A stretch of 27,987 nt of DNA from JASFHF01 sp050123335 (GTDB taxonomy: Bacteria > Pseudomonadota > Gammaproteobacteria > UBA12402). The notes under the pieces were generated by a model that was given only the letters and a program-made list of their open reading frames with translations, was not told the DNA's origin and did no database searches. This document shows positions 14,231-23,456 of this stretch, piece by piece (within the stretch, counting starts at the first letter, position 1; each line of letters begins with the position of its first letter). Both the position numbers and the translations under genes were made by a program. The stretch covers positions 1 to 27,987 of the forward strand of contig JASFHH010000021.1 in assembly GCA_050123335.1 (NCBI GenBank), written 5' to 3'.

Positions 14231-14286
14231 AAAAAGAGTTACAAATTGCGCAGCAAAGATTACAAGAGGTTTTAAACAGATCATGA
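14215..14286 (+). pseudogene. C-terminal remnant of a HigB/gp49-like toxin
   Basis: An open stretch of 23 codons, bounded upstream by TAA (14212-14214), reads FSKYAKKELQIAQQRLQEVL and ends in TGA. The TGA overlaps the next ATG as ATGA. The pattern K-(E)-(I/L)-x-x-A-x-x-R-(L)-x-E resembles the conserved C-terminus of gp49-like HigB toxins (KxEIExAxxRxxEY). Both it and the 4-nt overlap are what a toxin directly upstream of its antitoxin would leave behind. There is no start codon and the toxin core is missing. Confidence 0.45.
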
Positions 14287-14618
14287 GTAAATATAATCCA
14301 GTACGCATGGATTTTGAAGTATTTAAAAAATTGTCATTAGCTGATAAAGAGGCACAACAAGCGTATGATGATTTAGAAGATGAATTTTTATTAATTGGTG
14401 AAATGTTGCGTGCTAGAAAGCGTGCGGCAAAAAATCAAAAAGATGTTGCAAAATTAATGAAAACTACATCTTCTGCTATTTCAAGATTAGAATCGTTGGA
14501 AGGTCAAAGAAAGCATGCGCCTACATTAGATACGTTACGCAAGTATGCTGCGGCTGTTGGTTGTTATTTATCGATAAAATTTATTCCAAAGCGTAAGAAG
14601 CATAAAAAGTCATTATAA
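14283..14618 (+). CDS. XRE-family HTH protein, orphan HigA-like antitoxin
   Basis: 111 residues with a helix-turn-helix at about 50-75 (KNQKDVAKLMKTTSSAISRLES). ALDTLRKYAAAVG-type residues and a basic tail (FIPKRKKHKK) follow, typical of antitoxins paired with gp49-like toxins. AGAGG lies about 12 nt upstream, inside the toxin remnant. No intact toxin is adjacent: the upstream 23-codon remnant suggests the partner decayed, leaving an orphan regulator or 'antidote'. The inverted repeat at 14198-14230 could be its operator. Confidence 0.82.
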   Translation: MSKYNPVRMDFEVFKKLSLADKEAQQAYDDLEDEFLLIGEMLRARKRAAKNQKDVAKLMKTTSSAISRLESLEGQRKHAPTLDTLRKYAAAVGCYLSIKFIPKRKKHKKSL

Positions 14619-14731
14619 ACTTTCCAATTTTCAAGCTTAAATCTTCCAACATCAATAAATTATTCCTTATTAATCAATGCTTTAAGTAATTTGATGAGCA
14701 AGCCTTGAAAAATTAACACTTCTGGTTGTTC

Positions 14732-14764
14732 TTTAAGTTTTCCTTAAGAATGTACTGCTATTAT
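14732..14764 (+). promoter_or_regulatory. PmrA-like box and -10 of the LRR giant
   Basis: TTTAAG (14732-14737), five bases, CTTAAG (14743-14748), ten bases, then TATTAT (14759-14764). It is a double match to YTTAAK with the same geometry as the other three boxes. RNA should start near 14771, right at the AGGAG ribosome-binding site (14771-14775) and about 11 nt before the ATG. Confidence 0.75.
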
Positions 14765-14781
14765 TATGGCAGGAGCAAAGA

Positions 14782-17700
14782 ATGACAGTAGAAAATACAA
14801 AACACACAGAATATATAAAATATATCAATTCGATTTTATATTGGCATCAGGATCATTATAAGAAAGGTTACGTGGATTATGATACCGGTGCACTTGTCAT
14901 TGACAGATTATTATCTGGTAAATCCAAATTTTACGAATTAATCAACAGAAATAAATCAAAGAATCGAAAGACATTAATTGTCAGTGATTGGTTGTTACGC
15001 AGTAAAGGTGATTTAACATATGATCAACGTAAAAAGTGGGATAATTTAATAGCTGATGGCCATAAAGTATTTGTGTGGACAGGCAAGCTTGAACAAGTAT
15101 ATAGTAGCGATGAGCTGATTAAAAAAAGCAAAAATATCAAGTTAGATTCTAATGAAGAAATCAAACAATTTGCAATTAAACAAGGTTTTTCCTTGTCTGA
15201 AATAAGTTGTATTGATTATTTTAATATGAAAGAGATTTTTAAAAATAATCAAAATTCGAATAAAAAAAATAATTTACTGCTTGATGACTTACGTTATATT
15301 AAAAACAATCAGGATGATTTATTAAAAATATTGTCGTTATTAAAACAGCAGGAAGAGATAAATATAGAAATCATATACAATGATAAAAACTTATTAAACG
15401 CCTATGTACAAAAGTTATTTCAATCGGGCAAGGTGAAAAGCATTAAATTATCTGTGTATGACCCAGATTTTTATGGTGAACTATTAGAGAATATTGATAA
15501 AAATTCAATAAAACTCGATGTGGCTGTAAAACGAGGCACAAAATTGCAGGAAGATTGTATCTCGATTTTACAGTTTAATGATTGTAAAAATAACTTGCAA
15601 AAAATTGAAATAGAAGATGGTGAGCCAATAACAACAGAAAATATTAAGACTATATTTGAAAATTATCCTAATTTGGAAGAATTTTATTTTAAATCAAGTA
15701 TTCGTGATGACAAAGGAAGTATATTTAAAAATATAGCGTTGAATTCACCATTACAGCTTAAAAAGTTAAAAATAATATCTTTTAAGAATGCAGGCGGTTT
15801 AGCTGCTAAGGATCTTGAGATTATATTTAGATTTTGTTCCAATTTAGAAAAACTAGATTTATCATGGTGTGGTAATATAATAAACGTCTTGCGAGAATTA
15901 TCAAATAATTCGTCGTTGCAATTAATAAATTTAAAAAAATTAAATTTAAGTGATATTGAGGAGCTAACGGACGAAGCTGTTGAAGCTATATTTAAATTAT
16001 GTCCTAATTTAGAGGAGCTGAATTTATCAGCGTGTTTTTATATTGAAAATGCGTTTAAAAATTTATCGCAAGATTTGCGTAATCGATTAAAAAAATTAAA
16101 AATTCTCAATTTATATCAAACGAATATAACTACAGAGAATCTTGAAGTAATATTAAAATGTTGTCCTAATTTAGAAGTGCTAAATATAGGTGAATGTGAA
16201 GAGATAGTAGGTGAATTTGAAGATTTATCAGAAAATTCACGATTTCGATTAACACACTTAAAAGAGCTATCTTTAATAGATGCAACAATGTCGAAAGCAA
16301 ATATTGAAACTATATTAAAGATTAGCCCTAATTTGGAAGATCTTAATGCTATTGGCAGCAAAAAATTACTATCGGTTTTTAGGAATTTAAAAAATACGCA
16401 ATTTCAGCTCAAAAAGTTAAAAATTTTAAATTTGGAAGATGTAATTTTAGATGCAGATGATATTGAAAATATATTTAGGATTTGTCCTAATTTAGAGGAA
16501 CTGGAGTTTGATGTAGGAGACAGTGACGAAGATGATAATTATGGTGAAAAAGCAAAAATATTTGAATATATAGCACAAGAAACACAATTAAAATTAGGGA
16601 AGCTCAAAGAACTTGATTTACGTGAAAAAAAATTTATACCACTAAAAAGCATATTAAAGATTTTTCCTAATTTAAACAAGTTAATTTTGTCGGATTGCAA
16701 GGGCATTGATAATGAACTCAAAGGTTTGTTAGTAGAAAACCCACATTTTTTGTATAAAACCTTAAAAACTCTAGATTTAGGGTCTACAGATGTAACTGCA
16801 AATTGCCTTAAAATTATTGCGAAAATTTGTCCAAATTTGGAAGAATTAATTTTAAGTTCGTGCCAAAATATAACAAAGGCATTTCAAAACCTATTAACAG
16901 ATTCACAGTTTACATTAAAATCATTAAAAAATTTAAACTTATCAAAAACAAATATAACTGCAAAAGACCTTGAGGCTATATTTACTATTTGCCCTAATTT
17001 AGAGGAGCTCTATTTATTGCAATGCAATAATATAGCAAAAGCATTTGCAAACTTATTAGATAAATCACAAAGACCATTAACTAATATCAAAACTTTAAAA
17101 TTGAGCGAATCAGTTTTAACAAAAGAAGATTTTGTGGCAATATTAAAACTTTTTCCTAATTTGGAAACGCTAGAAATTTCATTGCCACAAGACTTAGAGA
17201 TAGATGCGCTCAATTTTGCAAAAGACAGCAAAAATTTATCGCTAAAGAAATTATCTTTATCTAGGGTTGGTATTAACACCAGAGCAGGAATGTTAGTAGT
17301 GGATAAGTTGCTTGATTATTATCCCTGTTTATGTGAATTACGGTTAGATCATTTAAAGGAAGAAAATAAAAAGTTTATTAAAAGTGATGATCTCGTGAGA
17401 TTTATGTTTAATGATATCCCAGAAAATATACTTAAAAAGTTAAAAAGAGTTAAAAAGTTGCTGCATTGTTCATTTTCAAACACACAAAAAAATACTAATG
17501 AACATTCTTTTGATACTCATACAGAAAATACTACGGAGTGTTCATATTATACCAGACACTTTTGGGGCAATAAAAAGATTCCTGTTGAGGGTTATCGAAA
17601 AGAATGTCTAAATCATATAAATTTAAATAAATTTCCTGATCAAATTGCTTTTATACATAAAAGTATGTTTGATCCAAATTTATTTATGCTTTTTCTTGAT

Positions 17701-20700
17701 GCAGAAGAATTTGAAAAAAAGTATAAACAATGTCAGGAACAAGAATTAGATTATTATTATGGTGGTTTTGATGTTTATCTTGATAGTAAAAATTATGTTC
17801 CTTTGCCATCTTTGACGATTTTAGATCAAATAGATTATATAAACTGTAAATCTCCATTGGATGTTGTCTATTCAATAACTGATAATTTGTATTATGTGAA
17901 ACTTGCAGAAAATACTCCTAGTCAACATGTGCATATAGAATACTTATTACGGCCAAATGCATTAAAAATGTGGGAGCCTTCGCCTAAAATTAATGCGCGT
18001 AGAATTAATAGTTATAAAATCGAGACTAAAGGATTACACTATTTAATAAATTTACGTAAACAAAAAGGATTATTGTCAGAAGAATCATCATTGAATAAAG
18101 TGTTGGAACTTTTTGCAATTGATAAGTTACAAAAACACGAGTTATCTAAAGATGAAAAAGATAAATTTGTTCAAAAATTACAAAAATATTTTGGTGAGTT
18201 TAAATCTGGAGCATTAGATAATGTTTCTGAAAGTACAGGGTTAGAAAAATTACTGCAATGTATACTGCAAAAAAAAGGTGCTTGTCGTCATCGAGCATAT
18301 GCATTTAAATTTTTGGCTGCTTATGTCGGTATTCCAGCTAGAATTATAAATAATGATGTTCACACGTTTGTTGAAATAAATTTAAGTGAAAATCTGGATG
18401 TTCATCAATGGCAAATAGTTGAATTAGGTGGTTATCCTGCAGAATTAACGCAATGTAACGACGATAAATTAGATATTGAGAAAATAATCGAACAAAAAGA
18501 AAAAAAACAGGAGTTGTTGGAAGAATTAAATGATTTAGATATGGATGATCCTAAGTCATTGGAATCTTTGGGGGAGAACAATAGATTTATTACTTGGCGT
18601 GATAACGAAGATCAATATAGTAATTTGGATGATTTTTGGCATAAATTGTTGAATGAGCGTGAAAAAATCGGGAGATATAAAAATAATTTATTGGTAAAAG
18701 TTGAAAGTGATGAGCGTGTTAAAAATGTAAGATTGGTTTATAAAAGTTTATCTGAATATATAAATAAGAATAATTCCAAATATTACTACATTGATAATGC
18801 TGAAGATCTGTATACATTACTCAAAAGTTATAGGATAGAACAAGGACGTAAAAAAGCTGTGCCTGGTCCGTTAAAATTATTTTTTGATAACTTTGGAAAG
18901 ACAGGTGGGTGTTTAATAATTAATTGGGAACATTTTAGTCTTGATGAGATGGTGACATATCATTCTATTTTGGATAATCACTTAGAGGGATATGAAATAC
19001 CGAAGGATTTATTGATTATTGGATTGATAAATGAGAGGAATGAAGCTTTAAAAGATTCATCTTTTACTCCGCGTCATAATCGAAGTAATTGTAGAAGATT
19101 AAGTCAAGATTTGCTTTCTAACTTATCGGAATCTTTTGTTAAACCAAAAATAGAAAAAGAAATAAAACCAGATATAGATTTATTTAAAAGTGATGAATTT
19201 AATAAATTATTGCTTGGTCATTATCACTTGGAAAATGGAAGATTAAGATTTATTAAAGGTAAGTTATTAGAAGCTATTATTGATGGAAAAAAAGAATTTG
19301 TGATACAAAATGCGCCACATGAATTGTGGGGTTTTCAGTTACTAATGCATGAAATAAAACAAAATAGACGAATTTTTATTGATGGAAGATATTATTCTGT
19401 ATGCCCAGATTTTAAGATTAAATACACTCAAAAACCTTATAAAATACCGGTAAATAACTATGATAGCATTACGAAAATTTATCCATTAAATTATTTTAAT
19501 TATAAAACTTTTTTTGTTAATTATGTTGTGAATCCGGACGACTATACAGTTACTGAAAAACCAGGATTATTAGAATTATGTGAGGGTAAAACACTTAATT
19601 TACTATTGACAGACGATCTGGATGATTATTTTTTGGCTAGATTATTGAATTGTGCAAAAAAACATAAGTGTAAAATTAATTTCTATAAAGCGCAAAAAGA
19701 ACATTTGTTAAAAGAAATAAAACTTAATAAAAGCGCATTGCGAGATAAGTTAAACAAACCAGCAGCATGGATTATTACCAGCAAAGATATTCATACTACT
19801 GCGAAACTGATTAAGAGAGAAATAAAAAATGCTCGTATTATACCAATAACAGAATATACCAGCTATGGAGATTTAATTCAGACTAGAAAAAATTTAACTA
19901 AAAGCGATGATAGTGTAATAAAAATTCAATTAATAGTTAGTGATCTTTGGAAATTGTTGCAGCAAGGAGAAACAATAATTCTAAAAGGACGAATTCCTGA
20001 TGTTTTACTAAAACAGTTGGAAACTTTGTTTGTTGATCAATATCCACATATGCATATTAATGGTGAATTTGAAAAGCTAAAAGGCAGATTAATTGTAGTA
20101 ACTGATACAACACATATGCTTATTTTATCTACTCATTATACTATGGATGAAAATGATAAAAGTGATAAAATGGATATTGATAATAATAAATATATTAAGG
20201 AAAATGTAAAAAGCAAGCATAAAAATAACAAAATGGACATTGACGATCAGTACAAATATATTGAACATATTGATGAAGCGGAAAATAGATTGTCTATAGT
20301 TCAGCAACACTTAAAAAAATCACCATGTTTAATTATTGAAGGAGAAACAGGGGTAGGCAAGTCGCATTTTGTCACACATAATTTTACTAATTTATTCCAA
20401 GGTACAGACAATTTAGAAAAATGGGCAAGAACAAAAAGCAACAATGGTGAGCCTGTAGTATTATTTATTGATGAATATAATATTGGTAAGGATGAGGTAT
20501 TAGGTAAGTTTGCAGGTTTGTATTGTGATAAGCCACATATATTATTAAACGGTAGAATATATGAACTTACTGCAAATCATAAAGTTATTTTTGCGGGAAA
20601 TCCAAGTAATTATACAGGCCGTTATGTTTATGATTTTACACGAGCATTCCCTAGAAAGGTCAATAAGTTAATTTTCAAAAAATATTCTGATTTATATTTA

Positions 20701-22413
20701 GCAGAAAAAATTATTGTGCCATTGTTTTTGAAATTACATGATATTTTATTATGCGATGAAAGTAAGAATGATAGTGATGACAATCAGATGACAGATGAAA
20801 ATAGCATTGCTACACTTAGATTGTCACCAAAGAAGATAGTTAAAATATGCAAGATTTTTTTATCAATTTATCATAAAGTAGAAAAAGTAATAACAATTAC
20901 CCCCAGAAATTTACAAATGATGGTATTGCGATTTATGATAAAATTCTCCGGAAAAGAAAATGTAAGTTTGGAAGAATTAAAATTGCTTACAGTTAGTGCA
21001 GGGTTTGATGAAATAAAAGATAGTTTAAACAAAGAGCAATTAACTAATTTTGAAAATATTTTAAGGACTAAAAAGGTATTATTAAGTGATTTGAATAAAA
21101 TCCAATCACAGGAGGATATTAAAAAGTATAAGCAATTAGCAGATAATTTACTTAGTGATAATTTTGTTTGCACTGATACTCATAATAAAATTTATCATCA
21201 ACTAAATACGTTATTAAAGATTCGTAAATTACGTCATGAGCATGCTGAATTAGAACAATATGGCATACGTGGATTATTGATTGAAGGCCCGCCTGGAATA
21301 GGTAAAAGTCAATTTATCCTTAGTGCGCTTAAAGCGCAAGGCTATTCATCTGAATCTGTAGATACGAGGAAGAAATATTATCATATTACCGCTGGTGGTA
21401 ATTATAAAATTATGAAAGAAACGTTAATTAAAGCTTTTCATGAAGGTGCGATAGTTGTTGTTGATGAATTTAACATGTTGCCACTAGAAAAGATATTAAA
21501 TCATTTGCTACATGGTTTAGATCCAGATGGTAATAAGGCAAAAAAATCGGGATTATGTGTAGTCGGATCTCAAAACTTTATTGATATTTTAGGTAGGCGT
21601 GTGTTATCACCGGCACTACAAAATAGAATGTTAAATGTTAAGCTTAATGATTATTCGTTGGAGGAATTACAAAAAATTGCTAATGGATTAGTTAAGAGTT
21701 CTAAGAAGTACGTAGATAATAGTGATGTTCAAAAGTTGGTGCAAGAATTTATTGTGGCACGTAATCATGCTATTGAACATCATTTAAGCCCCCCGCCTAA
21801 TTTCAGAGATTTTTTGCTAGAAATGCAGCGTATCATAAGTCTTACTCAGCAAACACGGAAAAAAGATAATGATATTGTTATGGATAAGGAAAAGATTAAA
21901 AAAGTTAAAAAAACAGTGAAAAGAAAAAGCATAAGAAATTATAAACGTTTTTCAGAGCGTCGTTTTTTTGATAATAGACATAAAAAACAAGAAACAAAAT
22001 TAAAGCAATCGCAAGCTAAGCAATATAACGATCAGCAATCGTTTTTTATAAAACCAAAATTTTCAAAAAATTCCACATCGAATATTTCTATGCCAAATAT
22101 TCCTATACCAGATGTTAGGTCGTTAAAACTTCCTCCATTTCTTGAAGATGATGTGCGTGAATACCACAATAACTTTAAAAGTTCTAATAGACATCAAAGG
22201 CGTTATTTGAGGGAGATTAATAAGAAAATTATTAGAGAGATTGATAATGATACTTTGATGATTGATAAAGAACGGACAAGTCAAAAGAGGAAATTGATCG
22301 GAAATACAGATGGTCGATTTTTATATGATGATGATAGTCTTCCACTTGATGGTCCTTTATGTAAGAAGCGAAAATTATATCATAATTTCAATTTTTCTAA
22401 TTCTATCTTATAA
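14782..22413 (+). CDS. Giant LRR - transglutaminase-like - double AAA+ ATPase protein, candidate effector
   Basis: 2543 residues, intact, clearly AT-richer than the neighbouring housekeeping genes. The order is: unrecognised N-terminus (1-270); eleven cysteine-type LRR units of about 54 residues with the core CPNLEELNLSxC (270-860), like those of eukaryotic F-box/AMN1 proteins; a transglutaminase-like domain with Cys1168 (GACRHRAYAFKFLAAYVGIPAR) and His1194, where Glu1214 seems to hold the usual Asp place; and a region near 1374-1417 resembling an AAA core without a Walker A (GGCLIINWEHF, LLIIGLIN). Then come two AAA+ modules. Module 1 has GETGVGKS 1854-1861, FIDEYN with D1897/E1898, and sensor N1940. 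Module 2 has GPPGIGKS 2169-2176, VVDEFN with D2228/E2229, and sensor N2265. The tail is basic (KKVKKTVKRK, KKRK at 2528). It has a PmrA-like promoter and ends 9 nt from the convergent trxB stop. The function is unknown; a type IV effector or host-interaction machine is an inference. Confidence 0.88.
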   Translation: MTVENTKHTEYIKYINSILYWHQDHYKKGYVDYDTGALVIDRLLSGKSKFYELINRNKSKNRKTLIVSDWLLRSKGDLTYDQRKKWDNLIADGHKVFVWTGKLEQVYSSDELIKKSKNIKLDSNEEIKQFAIKQGFSLSEISCIDYFNMKEIFKNNQNSNKKNNLLLDDLRYIKNNQDDLLKILSLLKQQEEINIEIIYNDKNLLNAYVQKLFQSGKVKSIKLSVYDPDFYGELLENIDKNSIKLDVAVKRGTKLQEDCISILQFNDCKNNLQKIEIEDGEPITTENIKTIFENYPNLEEFYFKSSIRDDKGSIFKNIALNSPLQLKKLKIISFKNAGGLAAKDLEIIFRFCSNLEKLDLSWCGNIINVLRELSNNSSLQLINLKKLNLSDIEELTDEAVEAIFKLCPNLEELNLSACFYIENAFKNLSQDLRNRLKKLKILNLYQTNITTENLEVILKCCPNLEVLNIGECEEIVGEFEDLSENSRFRLTHLKELSLIDATMSKANIETILKISPNLEDLNAIGSKKLLSVFRNLKNTQFQLKKLKILNLEDVILDADDIENIFRICPNLEELEFDVGDSDEDDNYGEKAKIFEYIAQETQLKLGKLKELDLREKKFIPLKSILKIFPNLNKLILSDCKGIDNELKGLLVENPHFLYKTLKTLDLGSTDVTANCLKIIAKICPNLEELILSSCQNITKAFQNLLTDSQFTLKSLKNLNLSKTNITAKDLEAIFTICPNLEELYLLQCNNIAKAFANLLDKSQRPLTNIKTLKLSESVLTKEDFVAILKLFPNLETLEISLPQDLEIDALNFAKDSKNLSLKKLSLSRVGINTRAGMLVVDKLLDYYPCLCELRLDHLKEENKKFIKSDDLVRFMFNDIPENILKKLKRVKKLLHCSFSNTQKNTNEHSFDTHTENTTECSYYTRHFWGNKKIPVEGYRKECLNHINLNKFPDQIAFIHKSMFDPNLFMLFLDAEEFEKKYKQCQEQELDYYYGGFDVYLDSKNYVPLPSLTILDQIDYINCKSPLDVVYSITDNLYYVKLAENTPSQHVHIEYLLRPNALKMWEPSPKINARRINSYKIETKGLHYLINLRKQKGLLSEESSLNKVLELFAIDKLQKHELSKDEKDKFVQKLQKYFGEFKSGALDNVSESTGLEKLLQCILQKKGACRHRAYAFKFLAAYVGIPARIINNDVHTFVEINLSENLDVHQWQIVELGGYPAELTQCNDDKLDIEKIIEQKEKKQELLEELNDLDMDDPKSLESLGENNRFITWRDNEDQYSNLDDFWHKLLNEREKIGRYKNNLLVKVESDERVKNVRLVYKSLSEYINKNNSKYYYIDNAEDLYTLLKSYRIEQGRKKAVPGPLKLFFDNFGKTGGCLIINWEHFSLDEMVTYHSILDNHLEGYEIPKDLLIIGLINERNEALKDSSFTPRHNRSNCRRLSQDLLSNLSESFVKPKIEKEIKPDIDLFKSDEFNKLLLGHYHLENGRLRFIKGKLLEAIIDGKKEFVIQNAPHELWGFQLLMHEIKQNRRIFIDGRYYSVCPDFKIKYTQKPYKIPVNNYDSITKIYPLNYFNYKTFFVNYVVNPDDYTVTEKPGLLELCEGKTLNLLLTDDLDDYFLARLLNCAKKHKCKINFYKAQKEHLLKEIKLNKSALRDKLNKPAAWIITSKDIHTTAKLIKREIKNARIIPITEYTSYGDLIQTRKNLTKSDDSVIKIQLIVSDLWKLLQQGETIILKGRIPDVLLKQLETLFVDQYPHMHINGEFEKLKGRLIVVTDTTHMLILSTHYTMDENDKSDKMDIDNNKYIKENVKSKHKNNKMDIDDQYKYIEHIDEAENRLSIVQQHLKKSPCLIIEGETGVGKSHFVTHNFTNLFQGTDNLEKWARTKSNNGEPVVLFIDEYNIGKDEVLGKFAGLYCDKPHILLNGRIYELTANHKVIFAGNPSNYTGRYVYDFTRAFPRKVNKLIFKKYSDLYLAEKIIVPLFLKLHDILLCDESKNDSDDNQMTDENSIATLRLSPKKIVKICKIFLSIYHKVEKVITITPRNLQMMVLRFMIKFSGKENVSLEELKLLTVSAGFDEIKDSLNKEQLTNFENILRTKKVLLSDLNKIQSQEDIKKYKQLADNLLSDNFVCTDTHNKIYHQLNTLLKIRKLRHEHAELEQYGIRGLLIEGPPGIGKSQFILSALKAQGYSSESVDTRKKYYHITAGGNYKIMKETLIKAFHEGAIVVVDEFNMLPLEKILNHLLHGLDPDGNKAKKSGLCVVGSQNFIDILGRRVLSPALQNRMLNVKLNDYSLEELQKIANGLVKSSKKYVDNSDVQKLVQEFIVARNHAIEHHLSPPPNFRDFLLEMQRIISLTQQTRKKDNDIVMDKEKIKKVKKTVKRKSIRNYKRFSERRFFDNRHKKQETKLKQSQAKQYNDQQSFFIKPKFSKNSTSNISMPNIPIPDVRSLKLPPFLEDDVREYHNNFKSSNRHQRRYLREINKKIIREIDNDTLMIDKERTSQKRKLIGNTDGRFLYDDDSLPLDGPLCKKRKLYHNFNFSNSIL

Positions 22414-22422
22414 GATTTAAAA

Positions 22423-23361
22423 TTATTGTGTTTCCAAATATTTATCCGCATCAAGTGCTGCCATGCAACCGGATCCAGCTGAGGTGATTGCCTGACGATA
22501 ATAGGCATCAGTTACATCACCTGCAGCGAATATGCCAGGCAAGCTAGTTGCGGTTGTATTTCCAGAATTGCCACCACGAATTTTTATATAACCATGTTCC
22601 ATTTCAAGTTGGCCTTCAAAAATTGTTGAATTTGGTTGATGACCAATGGCGATAAATACTCCTTGTAATTCAATTTTTTTAGTTTTGCCGGTTTTGACGT
22701 TTTTAATGCGCATGCCGGTAACGCCATTGTCATCACCTAAAACTTCATCTAACACATGATCCCATTCAATGGTAACATTATTTTTATCTATTAATTGTTG
22801 GCCAAGAATTCTTTCACCGCGAAATTGATCGCGTCTATGTACTATAATAACTTCTGCAGCAATATTGGATAAGTATAATGCTTCGGCAAGTGCAGTGTTT
22901 CCTCCGCCAATTACTGCAACTTTTTGTTCGCGATAAAAAAATCCATCGCAAGTTGCACAGGCAGATACTCCTTTGCCACGATATTTTTGTTCGGATTCCA
23001 GACCTAGATATTTTGCGGAAGCGCCAGTTGCAATAATTAAAGCGTCGCAAGTGTAGGTAGCATTTTCACCGTATAATTTCAGTGGTTTTTGGTGCAAGTC
23101 AGTTTTATCGATAACATCATTAATCATGTTAGTATTGAATTTTTCGGCGTGCTTGCGCATTTGTTCCATTAATTGCGGGCCTTGAATACCGTTTGCTTCA
23201 CCTGGCCAATTATCAACATCAGTTGTGGTCATTAATTGTCCGCCTGGTTCGAGACCAGTTATTAAGGTTGGATTTAGATTAGCTCTGGCAGCATAAATTG
23301 CTGCAGTGTATCCGGCAGGCCCTGAGCCTAAAATGATTAGTTTGTGGTGTTGTGATGCCAT
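22423..23361 (-). CDS. trxB: Thioredoxin reductase
   Basis: NADPH-dependent flavoenzyme that reduces thioredoxin in the cytoplasm. 312 residues, as expected. The FAD-binding GSGPAG is at 12-17. The redox-active pair is Cys135 and Cys138 in SACATCDGFFY. The NADPH-binding VIGGGNTALAEAL follows, and the C-terminal second FAD motif is GIFAAGDVTD. AGGAAG precedes the ATG. It is transcribed away from ftsK; trxB next to ftsK-lolA-rarA is the usual gammaproteobacterial order, here without lrp between. Its stop faces the LRR gene stop with 9 nt between and no terminator visible. Confidence 0.97.
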   Translation of the reverse strand: MASQHHKLIILGSGPAGYTAAIYAARANLNPTLITGLEPGGQLMTTTDVDNWPGEANGIQGPQLMEQMRKHAEKFNTNMINDVIDKTDLHQKPLKLYGENATYTCDALIIATGASAKYLGLESEQKYRGKGVSACATCDGFFYREQKVAVIGGGNTALAEALYLSNIAAEVIIVHRRDQFRGERILGQQLIDKNNVTIEWDHVLDEVLGDDNGVTGMRIKNVKTGKTKKIELQGVFIAIGHQPNSTIFEGQLEMEHGYIKIRGGNSGNTTATSLPGIFAAGDVTDAYYRQAITSAGSGCMAALDADKYLETQ

Positions 23362-23401
23362 AATTTCTTCCTAATTTGCGTTTTAAAAAAGTGCTTTTTA
23401 G

Positions 23402-23407
23402 TATAAT
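23402..23407 (+). promoter_or_regulatory. Possible -10 of the ftsK operon
   Basis: A perfect TATAAT, 49 nt before the ftsK start, in the 95-bp divergent gap with trxB. No good -35 lies 16-18 nt upstream, so the call is weak. Confidence 0.35.
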
Positions 23408-23456
23408 ATGAACCATTTAGCCAGGTAAATATATTTAACCAAAAAAGAGGTAGGTT

